The notes below the pieces were generated by a model. That model was not told where the DNA came from. It worked only from the letters and a program-made list of their open reading frames with translations, and searched no databases. The position numbers were made by a program, and so were the translations under genes. Below, in pieces: positions 1 through 10,715 of a stretch of DNA of 64,000 bases. The stretch is taken from NCBI RefSeq assembly GCF_023100845.1, contig NZ_CP095864.1, positions 3,782,001 to 3,846,000 of the forward strand, in the 5' to 3' direction. Each line of letters starts with the position of its first letter. Within the stretch, counting starts at the first letter, position 1. This stretch comes from Gordonia sp. PP30 (lineage in GTDB: Bacteria > Actinomycetota > Actinomycetes > Mycobacteriales > Mycobacteriaceae).

Positions 1-1
1 C

Positions 2-700
2 TTCAGCGACTTCCTCGGCCGTGCGCGCCGGACCGGGCCGCCGGTGATGCGCACCATCTACTCCGACGACCCGTACGCGTGGGGCCACCGGGTCCGCGAC
101 TTCCATCGCGAGATCAAGGGCACCATCGCCGACGGTTCCCGCTACCACGCGCTCAACCCCGAACTGTTCTATTGGGCGCACGCGACCTTCGTCGACCAGG
201 TCCTGTACATCACCGACACCTTCATCCGGCGACTCTCGTACGAGGAGAAGGTGCAGATCTTCGACGAGAGCAAGGTCTGGTATCAGCTGTACGGCGTCAG
301 CGACCGGAGCCAGCCGCAGACGTACGAGGAGTTCCGCGCGTACTGGCAGTCGATGTGCGAGCGATTCGTCCCGACGCGGACGATCGTGTACGCGACCGGC
401 TATCTCCGGAAGGGACTGCCCCGGCCGCGGCGGATCCCCGGACCGCTGTGGCGGATGACGTCGGCGCCGTTGAACGCCGCGCTGCGGCTGGTCGTGATCG
501 GCACCCTTCCCCCGGAGATGCGCGAGGTCTGCGACCTGGACTGGTCACCACGCAGGCAACGCCGGTTCGACAGGTTCGCGGCGCTGATGCGCGCGGCCAA
601 CCCGCTGTTCAACCGGCTCCCCCTGCGGTGGCTCTACGTGCCGTGGGCCTTCGAGGGCTGGACCCGCACCGGTGCCGACCCCCGGCGTATCCACAACTGA
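2..700 (+). CDS. DUF2236 (MpaB/Lcp-type oxygenase) family protein, 3' part
   Basis: The reading frame is open to the left edge, so the start lies outside and 232 residues are visible. The segment FYWAHATFVD, followed by a helix-rich stretch and a C-terminal arginine- and proline-rich tail, fits the DUF2236 family. That family includes latex-clearing protein and the mycophenolic-acid oxygenase MpaB, which are heme-linked oxygenases, but most actinobacterial members have no known substrate. No neighbour here points to a pathway. The next feature is a gene remnant on the opposite strand. The family call is from residue patterns only. Confidence 0.75.
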   Translation, partial: FSDFLGRARRTGPPVMRTIYSDDPYAWGHRVRDFHREIKGTIADGSRYHALNPELFYWAHATFVDQVLYITDTFIRRLSYEEKVQIFDESKVWYQLYGVSDRSQPQTYEEFRAYWQSMCERFVPTRTIVYATGYLRKGLPRPRRIPGPLWRMTSAPLNAALRLVVIGTLPPEMREVCDLDWSPRRQRRFDRFAALMRAANPLFNRLPLRWLYVPWAFEGWTRTGADPRRIHN

Positions 701-750
701 ACCACGGGGCGCCGGCCGCGGCGTTCGGACCTCATCGCTCCGTCGCGTCG

Positions 751-1044
751 TCAACCGGCCAGGAACATCCTGTCCCGGAGAAGACCGATCACCGGTTCCA
801 GGCAGCCCGCCGGATCGCCGGTGAGGTCGTGCCGGCTGAAGCTCAGGGTGACCCCTCCGGCGGTGGCGAGGGCGTTGCGCTTGCGCATGTCCCGCGAGAA
901 CGCCTTGTGGTCCCGGTGATGTGCCCACCCGTCAATCTCGACCGCGACCTTCAGCTCCGGCCAAGCGAAGTCCACGACCCAGCCATGGAACGGATACTGC
1001 TGCACACGGCCTTCGAGCGCCTCCGTCCTGACCAGATTCCTGGA
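751..1044 (-). pseudogene. 3' remnant of a DUF559 (VSR-like endonuclease fold) gene
   Basis: About 95 codons on the minus strand encode the C-terminal half of a DUF559 domain. The recognisable core is VVDFAWPELKVAVEIDGWAHH, read here as DFAWPELK followed by VEIDGWAHH, then the RNALATAGG helix and a SRHDLTGDP strand. DUF559 proteins are usually about 280-330 residues with an AbiEi-like N-terminal domain, and that part is missing. The homology stops at the large palindrome at 1045-1085, which suggests the 5' half was lost there. A GTG at 1005 could start an 84-residue product, but no ribosome-binding site supports it. A full-length relative lies at 62322-63290. Confidence 0.6.
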
Positions 1045-1085
1045 ACCGGACGTTTCTACGGTCGGCGACCGTAGAAACGTCCGGT
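1045..1085. repeat. Perfect 19-3-19 palindrome
   Basis: Arms of 19 bases (1045-1063 and 1067-1085) are exact reverse complements around a GGC loop, and the centre reads GGTC-GGC-GACC. A second element of identical design (19-3-19, same centre, similar CGTTT arm) sits at 33409-33449. The element abuts the truncated DUF559 frame and lies between converging minus-strand genes. It could act as a terminator for upstream transcription, but the matching copy elsewhere argues for a dispersed repeat. Confidence 0.85.
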
Positions 1086-1114
1086 CTCGCGGCCGTCCCC
1101 GGTCGAGCCCCGGT

Positions 1115-1870
1115 TCACCCCAGCAGGTGGCGCCGCACGGCGACGGTGAACTCGCGCGGACGGTCGCGGTGCACGCTGTGGCTGGACGGGATGGTCGTGA
1201 ACTCCCCGTTCGGCAGCACGTCGGCGATCCGGCGCAGATGCCGCGGCGCGAGGAAGCTCCGCTCCCCGCCGGACACCACGAGCACGGGCGCCGACAACGC
1301 CCCGAGTCCGTCCCACCAGTCCGTATCGACCCGCTCGAACTGCCGGCCCACCTGGTCCGGCACGGTGCGGTCGAACCGGACCAGGGTCATCGGGCTGGTC
1401 ACCACCGCGCGGATCCCGCGGAGCCGATCCCCCAGCCCGGCGAACGCCGGCACGACCTTCTCCTCCAGATCCGCCGCGCTCTGCGGCATGGGCGGCGGTT
1501 CCTCCAGCACCAGCCGCCCCACCCGGTCGGGCCGGGTCATCGCGAGCCGCAGCGCGGAGTGCGCACCCAGCGAATGCGCGACCACATCCACCCGGGGCAC
1601 GGCGAGGTCATCGAGGACCGCGCCGAGATCGTCCGCGAAGTCGCCGAGCCCGTAACGGCGGGCGCGCTGACTGTGGCCGTGTCCGCGCAGGTCGACGGCG
1701 ATGGTGCTCCGCCCGGCGGCGCGCAGTACCGACGCCACGCGCCGCCACGTTCCGTGGTCGCCGCCCATGCCGTGCACCAGCAGGACCGGTCGCTCGTCGT
1801 CCCCGGACGGCCGCCGTCGCACCTCGAGGGCGAGATCCGGCGCCTCGCCGTCCCGCTGAATCACCCGCAC
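1115..1870 (-). CDS. Alpha/beta hydrolase
   Basis: This 251-residue protein has the alpha/beta-hydrolase fold. HGMGG near residue 33 forms the oxyanion hole, the nucleophile elbow is AHSLGAH with the serine at about residue 99, and a C-terminal SSHSVH supplies the histidine. An acidic residue follows the SGG strand. No signal peptide is present, so it should be cytosolic. The substrate cannot be read from sequence. GTG at 1870 is taken as the start, and GTG at 1864 is equally possible. It is divergent from the EamA exporter at 1908 with only 37 bp between them, so the two probably share a promoter region. Confidence 0.85.
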   Translation of the reverse strand: MRVIQRDGEAPDLALEVRRRPSGDDERPVLLVHGMGGDHGTWRRVASVLRAAGRSTIAVDLRGHGHSQRARRYGLGDFADDLGAVLDDLAVPRVDVVAHSLGAHSALRLAMTRPDRVGRLVLEEPPPMPQSAADLEEKVVPAFAGLGDRLRGIRAVVTSPMTLVRFDRTVPDQVGRQFERVDTDWWDGLGALSAPVLVVSGGERSFLAPRHLRRIADVLPNGEFTTIPSSHSVHRDRPREFTVAVRRHLLG

Positions 1871-1907
1871 GGGTATCCAGTGTAGGCGGAGGCGCTAGCG
1901 TGACCGG

Positions 1908-2858
1908 GTGCGAGACTCACGATTCACCAGTGGCTTGGCCTTCGCCGCGGTGTCGGCGGCGTCGTTCGGCCTGTCGGGCACCGTCGCCCGGTCCCTGCTC
2001 GAGATCGGCTGGTCGGCCGGGGCGGCGGTGACCGCGCGGATCACGATCGCCGGACTGGTGCTGCTGCTCCCTGCGGTGTGGAGCCTGCGCGGCCGGTGGC
2101 ATACCCTCGCGAACGGCCGGGTCTGGGGCGCGATAGTGACATACGGCCTGGTCGCGGTCGCCATCCCCCAACTCTGCTACTTCTACTCCGTGATGACGCT
2201 GCAGGTCGCGGTCGCCCTGCTGATCGAGTACATCGCGCCGGTCGCCGTGGTCGTCTGGATGTGGGCGCGGCACGGCCAGCGCCCGACGTGGCTGACCGCC
2301 GCGGGCGCGGTGATCGCGGCCATCGGCCTCGCGCTGATCCTTCAGGTATTCGGCGGTGTCAGCCTCGACGCGGTCGGTGTCGCGTGGGCGCTCGGCGCGA
2401 TGCTGGGCGCGGCGGGCTTCTTCATCCTGTCCGCGCACACCGCACCCGACCTGCCCGGCATCGCACTCGCGTCGGGCGGTCTTCTCGCCGCCGGGCTCGG
2501 ACTCGGCCTGGCCGGGCTGCTCGGGGTGCTGCCGATGGCGGAATCGACGGACGACGTCGAGCTGGCCGGTGCGCCGCTGCCCTGGTGGGCGGCCGTGGCC
2601 CTGCTCGCACTGGTCACCGCGGCGCTCGCCTACGTCACCGGGATCGCCGCCACCCGGCGGCTCGGCGCCCGTCTCGCCTCCTTCGTCGCACTGTCCGAGG
2701 TGGTCGCCGCGGTGATCTTCGCCTGGGCGCTGATCGGCGAGGTGCCGACCGCGGTGCAGCTCGCCGGCGGTGCGCTGATCCTGATCGGCGTCATCGTCGT
2801 GAAGCTGGGCGAGCGCGAGCCGATCCGCCCCGACGAACTCGACCTGGTCGATCCGTGA
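1908..2858 (+). CDS. EamA/RhtA-type drug/metabolite exporter
   Basis: This 316-residue membrane protein has about ten hydrophobic helices arranged as two EamA repeats. The first opens with FAAVSAASFGLSGTVARS, and the second covers the last 140 residues and ends in a cytosolic acidic tail. Members of this family (RhtA, YdcZ and relatives) export amino acids or other small metabolites. The conserved start-of-repeat pattern and the EYIAPV segment (EYxxPV in RhtA-like proteins) support the call. The start is the GTG at 1908. The substrate is unknown. Confidence 0.85.
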   Translation: MRDSRFTSGLAFAAVSAASFGLSGTVARSLLEIGWSAGAAVTARITIAGLVLLLPAVWSLRGRWHTLANGRVWGAIVTYGLVAVAIPQLCYFYSVMTLQVAVALLIEYIAPVAVVVWMWARHGQRPTWLTAAGAVIAAIGLALILQVFGGVSLDAVGVAWALGAMLGAAGFFILSAHTAPDLPGIALASGGLLAAGLGLGLAGLLGVLPMAESTDDVELAGAPLPWWAAVALLALVTAALAYVTGIAATRRLGARLASFVALSEVVAAVIFAWALIGEVPTAVQLAGGALILIGVIVVKLGEREPIRPDELDLVDP

Positions 2859-2864
2859 CGTGGC

Positions 2865-3689
2865 TCAGAGGCTGCCGAGGATCTTGGCGCGGAGGTCGTC
2901 GTACTCGGCTCGTGAGATCCGGCCGCCCGCGAACAGGCCGTCGATCTCGTTGAGCCGCTGCGTCACGGTGCGCCCGTCCGGGGCCGCGGCCGCCGGTTCC
3001 GGCGATCCGGCCGGGCCGCGCGTCTTCCCGTATCGGCGAGCGATCTCCAGGACCTCGCCGCGCACCTGCGGATCGCCACGCAGATCCAGCGTGCCCTGGA
3101 CGGGGATACCGTTGCGCGACAGGATGTCCAGCACCTGGACGAGCGCCTCGCGGTTGCCGGTGAGGTCGTAGTCGACGCCGTCCTCGGTCGAGGTCATCAC
3201 GGCGGGGACCGAACCGGCGTAGAGCTGGGTCAGGTCCCAGTCGACCTCGAACTTCTGCGTCTCCGGATCGACCTGTACGGCCAGCACCCGGCTCGGCAGG
3301 AGTCCGACGGCGATCGTCGGGACGGTCATCCGCTTGGTCGCGGTGAACGACGGCACGCGCGGCCCGTGGATCCGCAGGTCGAAGGCGATCACCCGCCGGT
3401 CGTTGATCTCCATGCCGGTCTCCTGCAGCGACGTGACCTCGGCGACGGCCGGGCAGCCGGAGACCGCCAGCCGGGACGACTCCGCGCGGCCCCGGACGGT
3501 CGCCGTCGTGAGGCCCAGCGCGATCAGGACGTCGACGACCGTGATCCCCAGGCCCGCCCACAGCATCCACCGGGCGTCGTCGCTGCCGATCGCGAAGTAG
3601 CCGATCAGGAAGATCGGTCCGACGATCCCGGCGACGAGCATGAAAGCGAAGTACTTCAGAAACGTCTTGATGAAGTCGGCACCGTCCAT
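2865..3689 (-). CDS. Membrane protein with C-terminal SHOCT domain
   Basis: This 274-residue protein has two N-terminal transmembrane helices (about residues 10-32 and 40-62), a soluble middle region, and a C-terminal SHOCT motif of about 30 residues ([20 protein letters not shown]). SHOCT segments are short oligomerisation or protein-contact motifs at the ends of many unrelated actinobacterial membrane proteins. The middle region matches nothing I recognise. A second, smaller SHOCT protein lies at 41494-41880. It converges with the EamA gene, the stops being 6 bp apart. Confidence 0.75.
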   Translation of the reverse strand: MDGADFIKTFLKYFAFMLVAGIVGPIFLIGYFAIGSDDARWMLWAGLGITVVDVLIALGLTTATVRGRAESSRLAVSGCPAVAEVTSLQETGMEINDRRVIAFDLRIHGPRVPSFTATKRMTVPTIAVGLLPSRVLAVQVDPETQKFEVDWDLTQLYAGSVPAVMTSTEDGVDYDLTGNREALVQVLDILSRNGIPVQGTLDLRGDPQVRGEVLEIARRYGKTRGPAGSPEPAAAAPDGRTVTQRLNEIDGLFAGGRISRAEYDDLRAKILGSL

Positions 3690-3824
3690 GAGCGGGAGCC
3701 TAGCGACCGCACGCCGCGAGCGCGACGCCCGCGGCCGTTCCGGAAATGCGGCATTCCGCGGTGTCCACGACCCTCACCGCCGACTCGCCCGTGCTCGAGT
3801 GCCGCGGCGACGGTGTCACGGATG

Positions 3825-3944
3825 CACGAAGTGCCCGCCCCGGACGAACCGGAACCCTTCGACCGCGTGTCGTCGCAGGCTCCGCCACGCATGCTCAGGA
3901 CAGGCGGACGAAACACGAAGTGCCCGCCCCGGACGAACCGGAAC
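3825..3944. repeat. 31-bp direct repeat around a dispersed 46-bp repeat
   Basis: A 31-base unit beginning CACGAAGTGCCCG occurs at 3825-3855 and again at 3914-3944. The second copy supplies the left arm and loop of the tuf terminator. Between them, 3854-3899 matches 28559-28604 exactly over 46 bases. The whole stretch 3690-3977 downstream of tuf has no credible gene and consists of this repeat material plus the terminator. Confidence 0.8.
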
Positions 3945-3954
3945 GGGCACTTCG
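3916..3954 (-). terminator. Terminator of tuf
   Basis: Eleven-base arms (3916-3926 and 3944-3954, CGAAGTGCCCG and its complement) form a perfect hairpin with a 17-base loop starting 24 bp beyond the tuf stop codon. A short T-run follows in the direction of transcription. The position and symmetry suit an intrinsic terminator closing the str operon. Confidence 0.75.
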
Positions 3955-3977
3955 AGAAAGACCTCAGAGAGTCAGAC

Positions 3978-5168
<1,191 letters not shown>

Positions 5169-5272
5169 TTGTGTCCTCCTGGACTCGGGTCTACCGGGGC
5201 GTTCCCGGCAGAGGTCTGTGTTTACTAGTTTATTGCGCCGCAGCGCGGGTCCGCCCGGGCGGGCCGGAGAAG

Positions 5273-7390
5273 TTACTCTCCGGTCGCCTTCGCGATGATC
5301 TCCTTCGACACGTTCGCCGGAACCTCGGCGTACGAGTCGAAAACCATGGAGTAGTTAGCTCGGCCCTGAGTCTTCGACCGCAGGTCTCCGATGTAGCCGA
5401 ACATCTCCGACAGCGGAACCTGAGCCTTGACGACTCGAGCACCGCTGCGCTCCTCCATGGCCTGGATCTGGCCACGGCGGGAGTTCAGGTCGCCGATGAC
5501 GTCGCCCATGTAGTCCTCCGGAGTAGTGACCTCGACGGCCATGATCGGCTCCAGAATGACGGGCTGTGCCATGCGTGCAGCCTCTTTGAGAGCCTGCGAA
5601 CCGGCGATCTTGAAGGCCATCTCCGAGGAGTCGACGTCGTGGTACTGACCGTCGAGCAGGGTGACCTTCAGGTTGACCAGCGGGTAGCCAGCCAGCACGC
5701 CGTACTGCATCGCGTCCTGCGCACCGGCATCCACCGACGGGATGTACTCGCGCGGGACACGACCGCCGGTGACGGCGTTCTCGAACGCGTAGGTGGCGCC
5801 TTCCTCGGCGTCGACCAGCGGCTCGAGCTTGATCTGGACCTTCGCGAACTGGCCCGATCCACCCGTCTGCTTCTTGTGGGTGTAATCGTGCTTCTCGACG
5901 GTCTTGCGGATCGTCTCACGGTAGGCGACCTGCGGCTTGCCGACGTTCGCCTCGACCTTGAACTCGCGACGCATGCGATCGACGAGGATGTCGAGGTGGA
6001 GCTCGCCCATACCGCCGATGACGGTCTGGCCGGTCTCCTCGTCGAGCTGCACCGAGAAGGTCGGATCCTCTTCGGCGAGCTTCTGGATCGCGACGCCCAG
6101 CTTCTCCTGATCGGACTTGGTCTTCGGCTCGATCGAGACGTTGATGACCGGGTCCGGGAAGGTCATGGACTCCAGGACGATCGGGTTGGCCGGATCGCAC
6201 AGGGTGTCGCCCGTGGTGGTGTCCTTCAGGCCGATCATCGCGTAGATGTGGCCCGCGACGGCGTCGTCGACCGGCATCTCCTTGTTGGCATGCATCTGGA
6301 AGAGCTTGCCGATGCGCTCCTTCTTGCCCTTGGTGGCATTCAGGACCTGGGTGCCGGGTTCGACCTTGCCCGAGTAGACGCGGACGAAGGTCAGCTTGCC
6401 GAAGAACGGGTGCGCGGCGATCTTGAAGGCCAGAGCCGAGAACGGCTCGTCCTTGCTGGGCTTGCGAACCAGCTGCTCTTCCTCGTTGCCGAGGGCGTGA
6501 CCGTGCACCTCACCGATGTCCAGCGGACTCGGCAGGTAGTCGATCACGGCGTCGAGCATCGGCTGCACGCCGCGGTTCTTGAACGCGGAACCACACAGCA
6601 CCGGGTACAGCTCGGAGTTGACGGTCATCTTGCGGATGGCGCCCTTGATCTCCTCGACCGTGAGCTCCTCGCCGGAGAAGTACTTCTCCATGAGGGACTC
6701 GTCGGACTCGGCGACGGTCTCGAGCAGCTGCTCGCGGTACTCGGCGGCCCGGTCGGCGAGATCGGCGGGGATCTCCTGCACCTCGTACGAGGCACCCATC
6801 GTCACGTCGCCCTTGGCGTCGCCCGGCCAGACCAGCGCGCGCATCTCGACGAGGTCGACGACGCCGACGAAGTCGTCCTCGGCACCGATCGGGAGCTGCA
6901 CGACCAGCGGCTTCGCGCCCAGGCGATCGATGATCGTCTGCACGGTGAAGTAGAAGTCCGCGCCCATCTTGTCCATCTTGTTGACGAAGCAGATGCGCGG
7001 GACGTCGTACTTGGCGGCCTGGCGCCAGACCTGCTCCGACTGGGGCTCGACGCCCTCCTTGCCGTCGAAGACGGCGACGGCACCGTCGAGCACGCGGAGG
7101 CTGCGCTCCACCTCGACGGTGAAGTCGACGTGACCCGGGGTGTCGATGATGTTGATCTGGTTCTTGTTCCAGAAACAGGTGACGGCGGCGGAGGTGATGG
7201 TGATACCCCGCTCCTTCTCCTGCTCCATCCAGTCGGTGGTCGACGCACCGTCGTGGGTCTCACCGATCTTGTAGTTGACACCCGTGTAGAACAGGATGCG
7301 CTCGGTGGTGGTGGTCTTGCCGGCATCGATGTGCGCCATGATGCCGATGTTGCGGACCTTGGTGAGGTCGTTCAGCACTTCCTGTGCCAT
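5273..7390 (-). CDS. fusA: Elongation factor G
   Basis: This 705-residue ribosomal translocase has the G-domain motifs [21 protein letters not shown] and NKMD, followed by domains II-V. The ATG at 7390 (MAQEVLNDL) is chosen because it matches other EF-G starts and follows a GAAGGAAC site. An in-frame upstream codon at 7480 would add 30 unconserved residues. The 136-bp spacer after rpsG contains a hairpin (7478-7484 with 7491-7497) that may attenuate or process the operon message. Confidence 0.98.
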   Translation of the reverse strand: MAQEVLNDLTKVRNIGIMAHIDAGKTTTTERILFYTGVNYKIGETHDGASTTDWMEQEKERGITITSAAVTCFWNKNQINIIDTPGHVDFTVEVERSLRVLDGAVAVFDGKEGVEPQSEQVWRQAAKYDVPRICFVNKMDKMGADFYFTVQTIIDRLGAKPLVVQLPIGAEDDFVGVVDLVEMRALVWPGDAKGDVTMGASYEVQEIPADLADRAAEYREQLLETVAESDESLMEKYFSGEELTVEEIKGAIRKMTVNSELYPVLCGSAFKNRGVQPMLDAVIDYLPSPLDIGEVHGHALGNEEEQLVRKPSKDEPFSALAFKIAAHPFFGKLTFVRVYSGKVEPGTQVLNATKGKKERIGKLFQMHANKEMPVDDAVAGHIYAMIGLKDTTTGDTLCDPANPIVLESMTFPDPVINVSIEPKTKSDQEKLGVAIQKLAEEDPTFSVQLDEETGQTVIGGMGELHLDILVDRMRREFKVEANVGKPQVAYRETIRKTVEKHDYTHKKQTGGSGQFAKVQIKLEPLVDAEEGATYAFENAVTGGRVPREYIPSVDAGAQDAMQYGVLAGYPLVNLKVTLLDGQYHDVDSSEMAFKIAGSQALKEAARMAQPVILEPIMAVEVTTPEDYMGDVIGDLNSRRGQIQAMEERSGARVVKAQVPLSEMFGYIGDLRSKTQGRANYSMVFDSYAEVPANVSKEIIAKATGE

Positions 7391-7526
7391 TGGGTTCCTT
7401 CGGAAGTTAGAGGACTTGAGGCTGTCTTCATCTCGGGGCGCTCGCGCCGCCGAAACAAGTCTGGCGGGCCGTGGCGACATCCGCTGAACTGCGGATGCCG
7501 CCGCGGCGGCCGCTCAGACTAGAAGG

Positions 7527-7997
7527 TCACCAGCGGTAGTGGGCGAAGGCGCGGTTGGCCTCGGCCATCTTGTGGGTGTCCTCGCGTCGCTTGACGGAGG
7601 CGCCCAGGCCGTTGGAGGCGTCCAGCAGCTCGTTGGCGAGGCGCTCGACCATGGTCTTCTCGCGGCGCTGCCGGCTGAAGGTGACCAGCCAGCGCAGGGC
7701 CAGCGTGTTGGCGCGGCCCGGCTTGACCTCGATCGGCACCTGGTAGGTGGCACCGCCGACGCGGCGGCTCTTGACCTCGAGGGTGGGCTTGACGTTGTCG
7801 AGCGCACGCTTGAGGGTGATGACCGGATCGGTGCCGGTCTTCTCGCGGGTGGCCTCGAGGGCCTCGTACACGATCCGCTCGGCGGTCGACTTCTTGCCGT
7901 CGAGCAGGATCTTGTTCACCAGCTGGGTGACCAGCGTCGAACCGTAGACCGGGTCGTTGACGAGGGGGCGCTTGGGTGCGGGTCCTTTACGTGGCAT
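7527..7997 (-). CDS. rpsG: 30S ribosomal protein S7
   Basis: This 156-residue S7 begins [10 protein letters not shown] and ends AFAHYRW, as in other actinobacteria. S7 binds the 3' major domain of 16S rRNA and nucleates assembly of the small-subunit head. It follows rpsL after only 6 bases, so the two are translationally close. In other bacteria S7 is the autoregulator of the str operon. No matching leader structure was worked out here. Confidence 0.98.
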   Translation of the reverse strand: MPRKGPAPKRPLVNDPVYGSTLVTQLVNKILLDGKKSTAERIVYEALEATREKTGTDPVITLKRALDNVKPTLEVKSRRVGGATYQVPIEVKPGRANTLALRWLVTFSRQRREKTMVERLANELLDASNGLGASVKRREDTHKMAEANRAFAHYRW

Positions 7998-8003
7998 GAC
8001 TTA

Positions 8004-8375
8004 TCAGTTCCCCTTCTTGGCGCCGTAGCGGCTGCGAGCCTGCTTGCGGTCCTTGACACCCTGGGTGTCGAGCGAGCCGCGGATGATGCGGTAACGAACA
8101 CCCGGGAGGTCCTTCACACGGCCACCGCGGACGAGCACCATCGAGTGCTCCTGCAGGTTGTGACCCTCACCGGGGATGTATGCGGTGACCTCGACGCCGC
8201 TGGTGAGGCGCACGCGGGCGACCTTACGCAGAGCGGAGTTCGGCTTCTTCGGGGTGGTGGTGTACACGCGGGTGCACACGCCGCGGCGCTGCGGGCTGCC
8301 CTTCAGAGCGGCGGTCTTCTTGACGGAGACCTTGTCCTTGCGGCCCTTGCGGACCAGCTGGTTAATAGTTGGCAC
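8004..8375 (-). CDS. rpsL: 30S ribosomal protein S12
   Basis: This 123-residue S12 contributes to decoding fidelity at the A site. The start is GTG at 8375 (encoding [12 protein letters not shown]) with GAGGAG 9 bases upstream. A longer in-frame reading from 8417 adds 14 arginine-rich residues absent from the family. The loops that carry streptomycin-resistance changes in other species keep the ordinary lysines (TPKKPNSA and RVKDLPG), so nothing suggests resistance. It is the first gene of the str operon. Confidence 0.98.
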   Translation of the reverse strand: MPTINQLVRKGRKDKVSVKKTAALKGSPQRRGVCTRVYTTTPKKPNSALRKVARVRLTSGVEVTAYIPGEGHNLQEHSMVLVRGGRVKDLPGVRYRIIRGSLDTQGVKDRKQARSRYGAKKGN

Positions 8376-8645
8376 TGAGTTCTTTCTCCTCGTGACCGGC
8401 GGGCGCCGGTCGTTCATCGTGTCGCGGTTGGTGCTCCGGGCAGGTCGCTCGCGGCGTTTCAGGCGCCTCGAACGGTTTCCGCAACTCGCCCCACCAGGGC
8501 TATTAACCCTGGTCAGTGGGATAATCGTGCACCCGTTGTCGGGCGTGTCGCAGCAGGTACGACGTGGTCACGACTCCCCGCTCGCCGCCCGGATCTCCGG
8601 ACGCCAGACGGGCAGCATCCAGCCTGGGCCGGACGCCGACGTACT

Positions 8646-8674
8646 ACTCTACCGGCCTGGTTTCGACAGGTCAA
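8646..8674 (-). promoter_or_regulatory. Probable promoter of the str operon
   Basis: On the minus strand TTGACC (8669-8674) and TAGAGT (8646-8651) are separated by exactly 17 bases, a good housekeeping-sigma match. They lie about 270 bases upstream of the rpsL start. The interval 8376-8645 contains no credible gene and would be a long untranslated leader. Confidence 0.65.
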
Positions 8675-8736
8675 AACTCTTGACGGGGCGGCCGAACGCA
8701 TCCCGAACACGCCGGCGACACGCCGCGCGGATCGCC

Positions 8737-9402
8737 CTACGCGTCGGCATTGATCAGGGTCGATGCCGCCGTCCGCGCCGCCCCGGCGTCCCGCGCGATC
8801 ACCGCGTCCACCAGCAGCTCGTGAGCCGCGGTGTTCGACGGCCCCGCGCCGCCCGCCTGATGGACGATCACCTCTCGCAGCGCGGGCAGCAGCGAGTCGT
8901 AGAACTCCAGATACACGGCGTTGTGACTGGCCGCGACGATCGCCCGGTGCAGTCGGGCGTCGGCCTCGACGGCGGCCGGCCAGTCGACCGGCGGCTCCTG
9001 CTCGGGCCAGTCCCGGTTCCGGAGGGCCAGCAGCCTCCGGAGTTCGGCGACGTCGGCATCACTGCGGCGCTCGGCCGCCAGCCCGGCGGCGGTCACTTCC
9101 AGGGCCTCGCGCAGTTCCAGCAGATCGCGCCGGCGCGCGGCAGCGAAGAAGCCGCCGAACGCGACCTCCCGCTCATCACGCGCGACGACATAGGTGCCCG
9201 ACCCCTGCCGCCGCTCCAGCAGACCGGCATGCACCAGCGACTGCACGGCCTCGCGCACCGTGTTGCGCGCCGTACCCGTCATCTCACACAGCTCGGGTTC
9301 GGTCGGGATCCGCTGCCCGACGACCCAGCGCCCCCGGGCGATCTCCTCGCGGAGCTGCTCAGTGACCTGGGCGATCAGGGTGCCACGCTTCACCTCCCGC
9401 AT
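8737..9402 (-). CDS. GntR/FadR (FCD) family transcriptional regulator
   Basis: This 221-residue regulator has an N-terminal winged helix of GntR type (RIPTEPELCEMTGTARNTVR, about residues 30-50) and an all-helical FCD effector domain with a characteristic D/H pattern (LHRAIVAASHN). FCD domains bind carboxylate ligands, often through a metal. ATG at 9402 is preferred to an upstream in-frame codon at 9453. It is transcribed away from the MFS gene at 9468 with 65 bp between, so it probably controls that transporter pair and itself. Confidence 0.85.
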   Translation of the reverse strand: MREVKRGTLIAQVTEQLREEIARGRWVVGQRIPTEPELCEMTGTARNTVREAVQSLVHAGLLERRQGSGTYVVARDEREVAFGGFFAAARRRDLLELREALEVTAAGLAAERRSDADVAELRRLLALRNRDWPEQEPPVDWPAAVEADARLHRAIVAASHNAVYLEFYDSLLPALREVIVHQAGGAGPSNTAAHELLVDAVIARDAGAARTAASTLINADA

Positions 9403-9449
9403 GCCCTCATTCTCACATGCCCACGGCCCTCTTCCCTCAATACATCCAT

Positions 9450-9460
9450 TCATCCTATGA
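9450..9460. promoter_or_regulatory. Possible GntR operator
   Basis: TCAT-CCT-ATGA forms a short inverted repeat inside an unusually AT-rich patch between the divergent GntR regulator and MFS gene, 7 bases before the MFS start. Position makes an operator plausible. The arms are only 4 bases, so this is weak. Confidence 0.3.
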
Positions 9461-9467
9461 TTTGTCG

Positions 9468-10715
9468 ATGTCCGTCCTGCCCTTCACCGAGCCGATCCCG
9501 CACGACACCCGCTGGGGTCGCGGCGGCGGCCGGGCCCTCGTCCTGGTCGCGATCGTCCTGTACGCGTTCAGCCTGCGCGCGACGGTGTCGTCGATCACGC
9601 CGCTGCTCGGCCGCATCGCCGGCGACCTGGGTTTCGGCAGCGGCGGCATCGGCCTGATCGGCACCCTCCCGACGGTGATGTTCGGCATCGCCGGGATCGT
9701 CGCTCCGGCGCTGGGACGACGACTGGGATACGAGCGGCTCTCGCTCGTCGCGCTCGCCCTGATCGGCGCCGGCACCACCGCACGCTCGTTCGCCGACGGC
9801 ATCGCACCGCTGCTGGCCCTGACCGGGGTCGCGCTGCTCGGCATCGGCTTCGGCAACGCTCTGTTGCCACCCCTGGTGAAGCGCTACTTCGGCGATCGCA
9901 TCGTCGTCGTCAGCACCGTCTACATCACCTTCGTGCAGCTCTCCACCGTGATCCCGGCGGCGGTCGCGGTACCCGTCGCCGACGCCGTCGGCTGGCGGGC
10001 CGGACTCGCCATGTGGGCGGCGGTCCCCTTCGCCGCGCTGCTGCCCTGGATCGCGGTGCTCCGCCGGAACCGGCCCGCCGGCCGCCACGGCACCGGCGCG
10101 AGCGCTCCGCCGACGCCCGCGGCCCCGCCGCGGCTTCCGGTGTGGCGACTCCGCTACACCTGGGGTCTGACGTTGATGTTCGCGATGACCTCCCTGCTCG
10201 CCTACACACTGACGACCTGGATACCGGCGATCTACACGAGCGCCGGCAGCAGCGAGGCCTCCGGCGGCGCCATGGTCGCGATCTACTCGCTCGGCGGCTT
10301 CGCCGGAACACTGCTGACCCCCATGCTGACCACCCGGCTCGCCAATCCCTTCCCCCTCGCCGCGTTCTTCTGCATCTGCGCCCTCGTCGGCCTCGGCGGT
10401 CTGCTCTGGGCGCCGCTGACCGTTCCCTGGCTGTGGCCGGCGATCGCCGGGCTCGGCCCGAACATCTTCCCGATGGCGATCACCCTGACCAACCTGCGGA
10501 CCCGCACGAGCGAGGGCTCCGCCGCCCTGTCCGGCTTCGCGCAGGGCATCGGCTATCTGATCGCGAGTTCCGGGCCGGTCGTCGTCGGGCTCCTCTACGG
10601 CGCGACGCACTCGTGGGGTGCCGCCGTCGCCTTCCTCGCCGGGGCCGCGGCACTCATGATGTGCGGCTCGTGGGTCGCGTGCCGACCGGGCCACGTCGAG
10701 GAGCGGCTCGCATGA
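9468..10715 (+). CDS. CynX/NimT-type MFS transporter (first of tandem pair)
   Basis: This 415-residue protein has twelve predicted membrane helices and belongs to the cyanate-permease (CynX/NimT) branch of the major facilitator superfamily. The hallmark SLRATVSSITPLLGRI lies at the end of helix 1, and ITLTNLRTRT is in the C-terminal half. The start ATG at 9468 is favoured over one 51 bases upstream that would lie in the regulator's promoter. The following gene is a close paralogue whose start overlaps this stop. The substrate is unknown. Confidence 0.85.
   Translation: MSVLPFTEPIPHDTRWGRGGGRALVLVAIVLYAFSLRATVSSITPLLGRIAGDLGFGSGGIGLIGTLPTVMFGIAGIVAPALGRRLGYERLSLVALALIGAGTTARSFADGIAPLLALTGVALLGIGFGNALLPPLVKRYFGDRIVVVSTVYITFVQLSTVIPAAVAVPVADAVGWRAGLAMWAAVPFAALLPWIAVLRRNRPAGRHGTGASAPPTPAAPPRLPVWRLRYTWGLTLMFAMTSLLAYTLTTWIPAIYTSAGSSEASGGAMVAIYSLGGFAGTLLTPMLTTRLANPFPLAAFFCICALVGLGGLLWAPLTVPWLWPAIAGLGPNIFPMAITLTNLRTRTSEGSAALSGFAQGIGYLIASSGPVVVGLLYGATHSWGAAVAFLAGAAALMMCGSWVACRPGHVEERLA

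Noticed and set aside
5171..7522. A 780-codon plus-strand frame opposite fusA
   Set aside because: It is a shadow of the highly biased elongation factor G codons. The minus-strand gene is certain.
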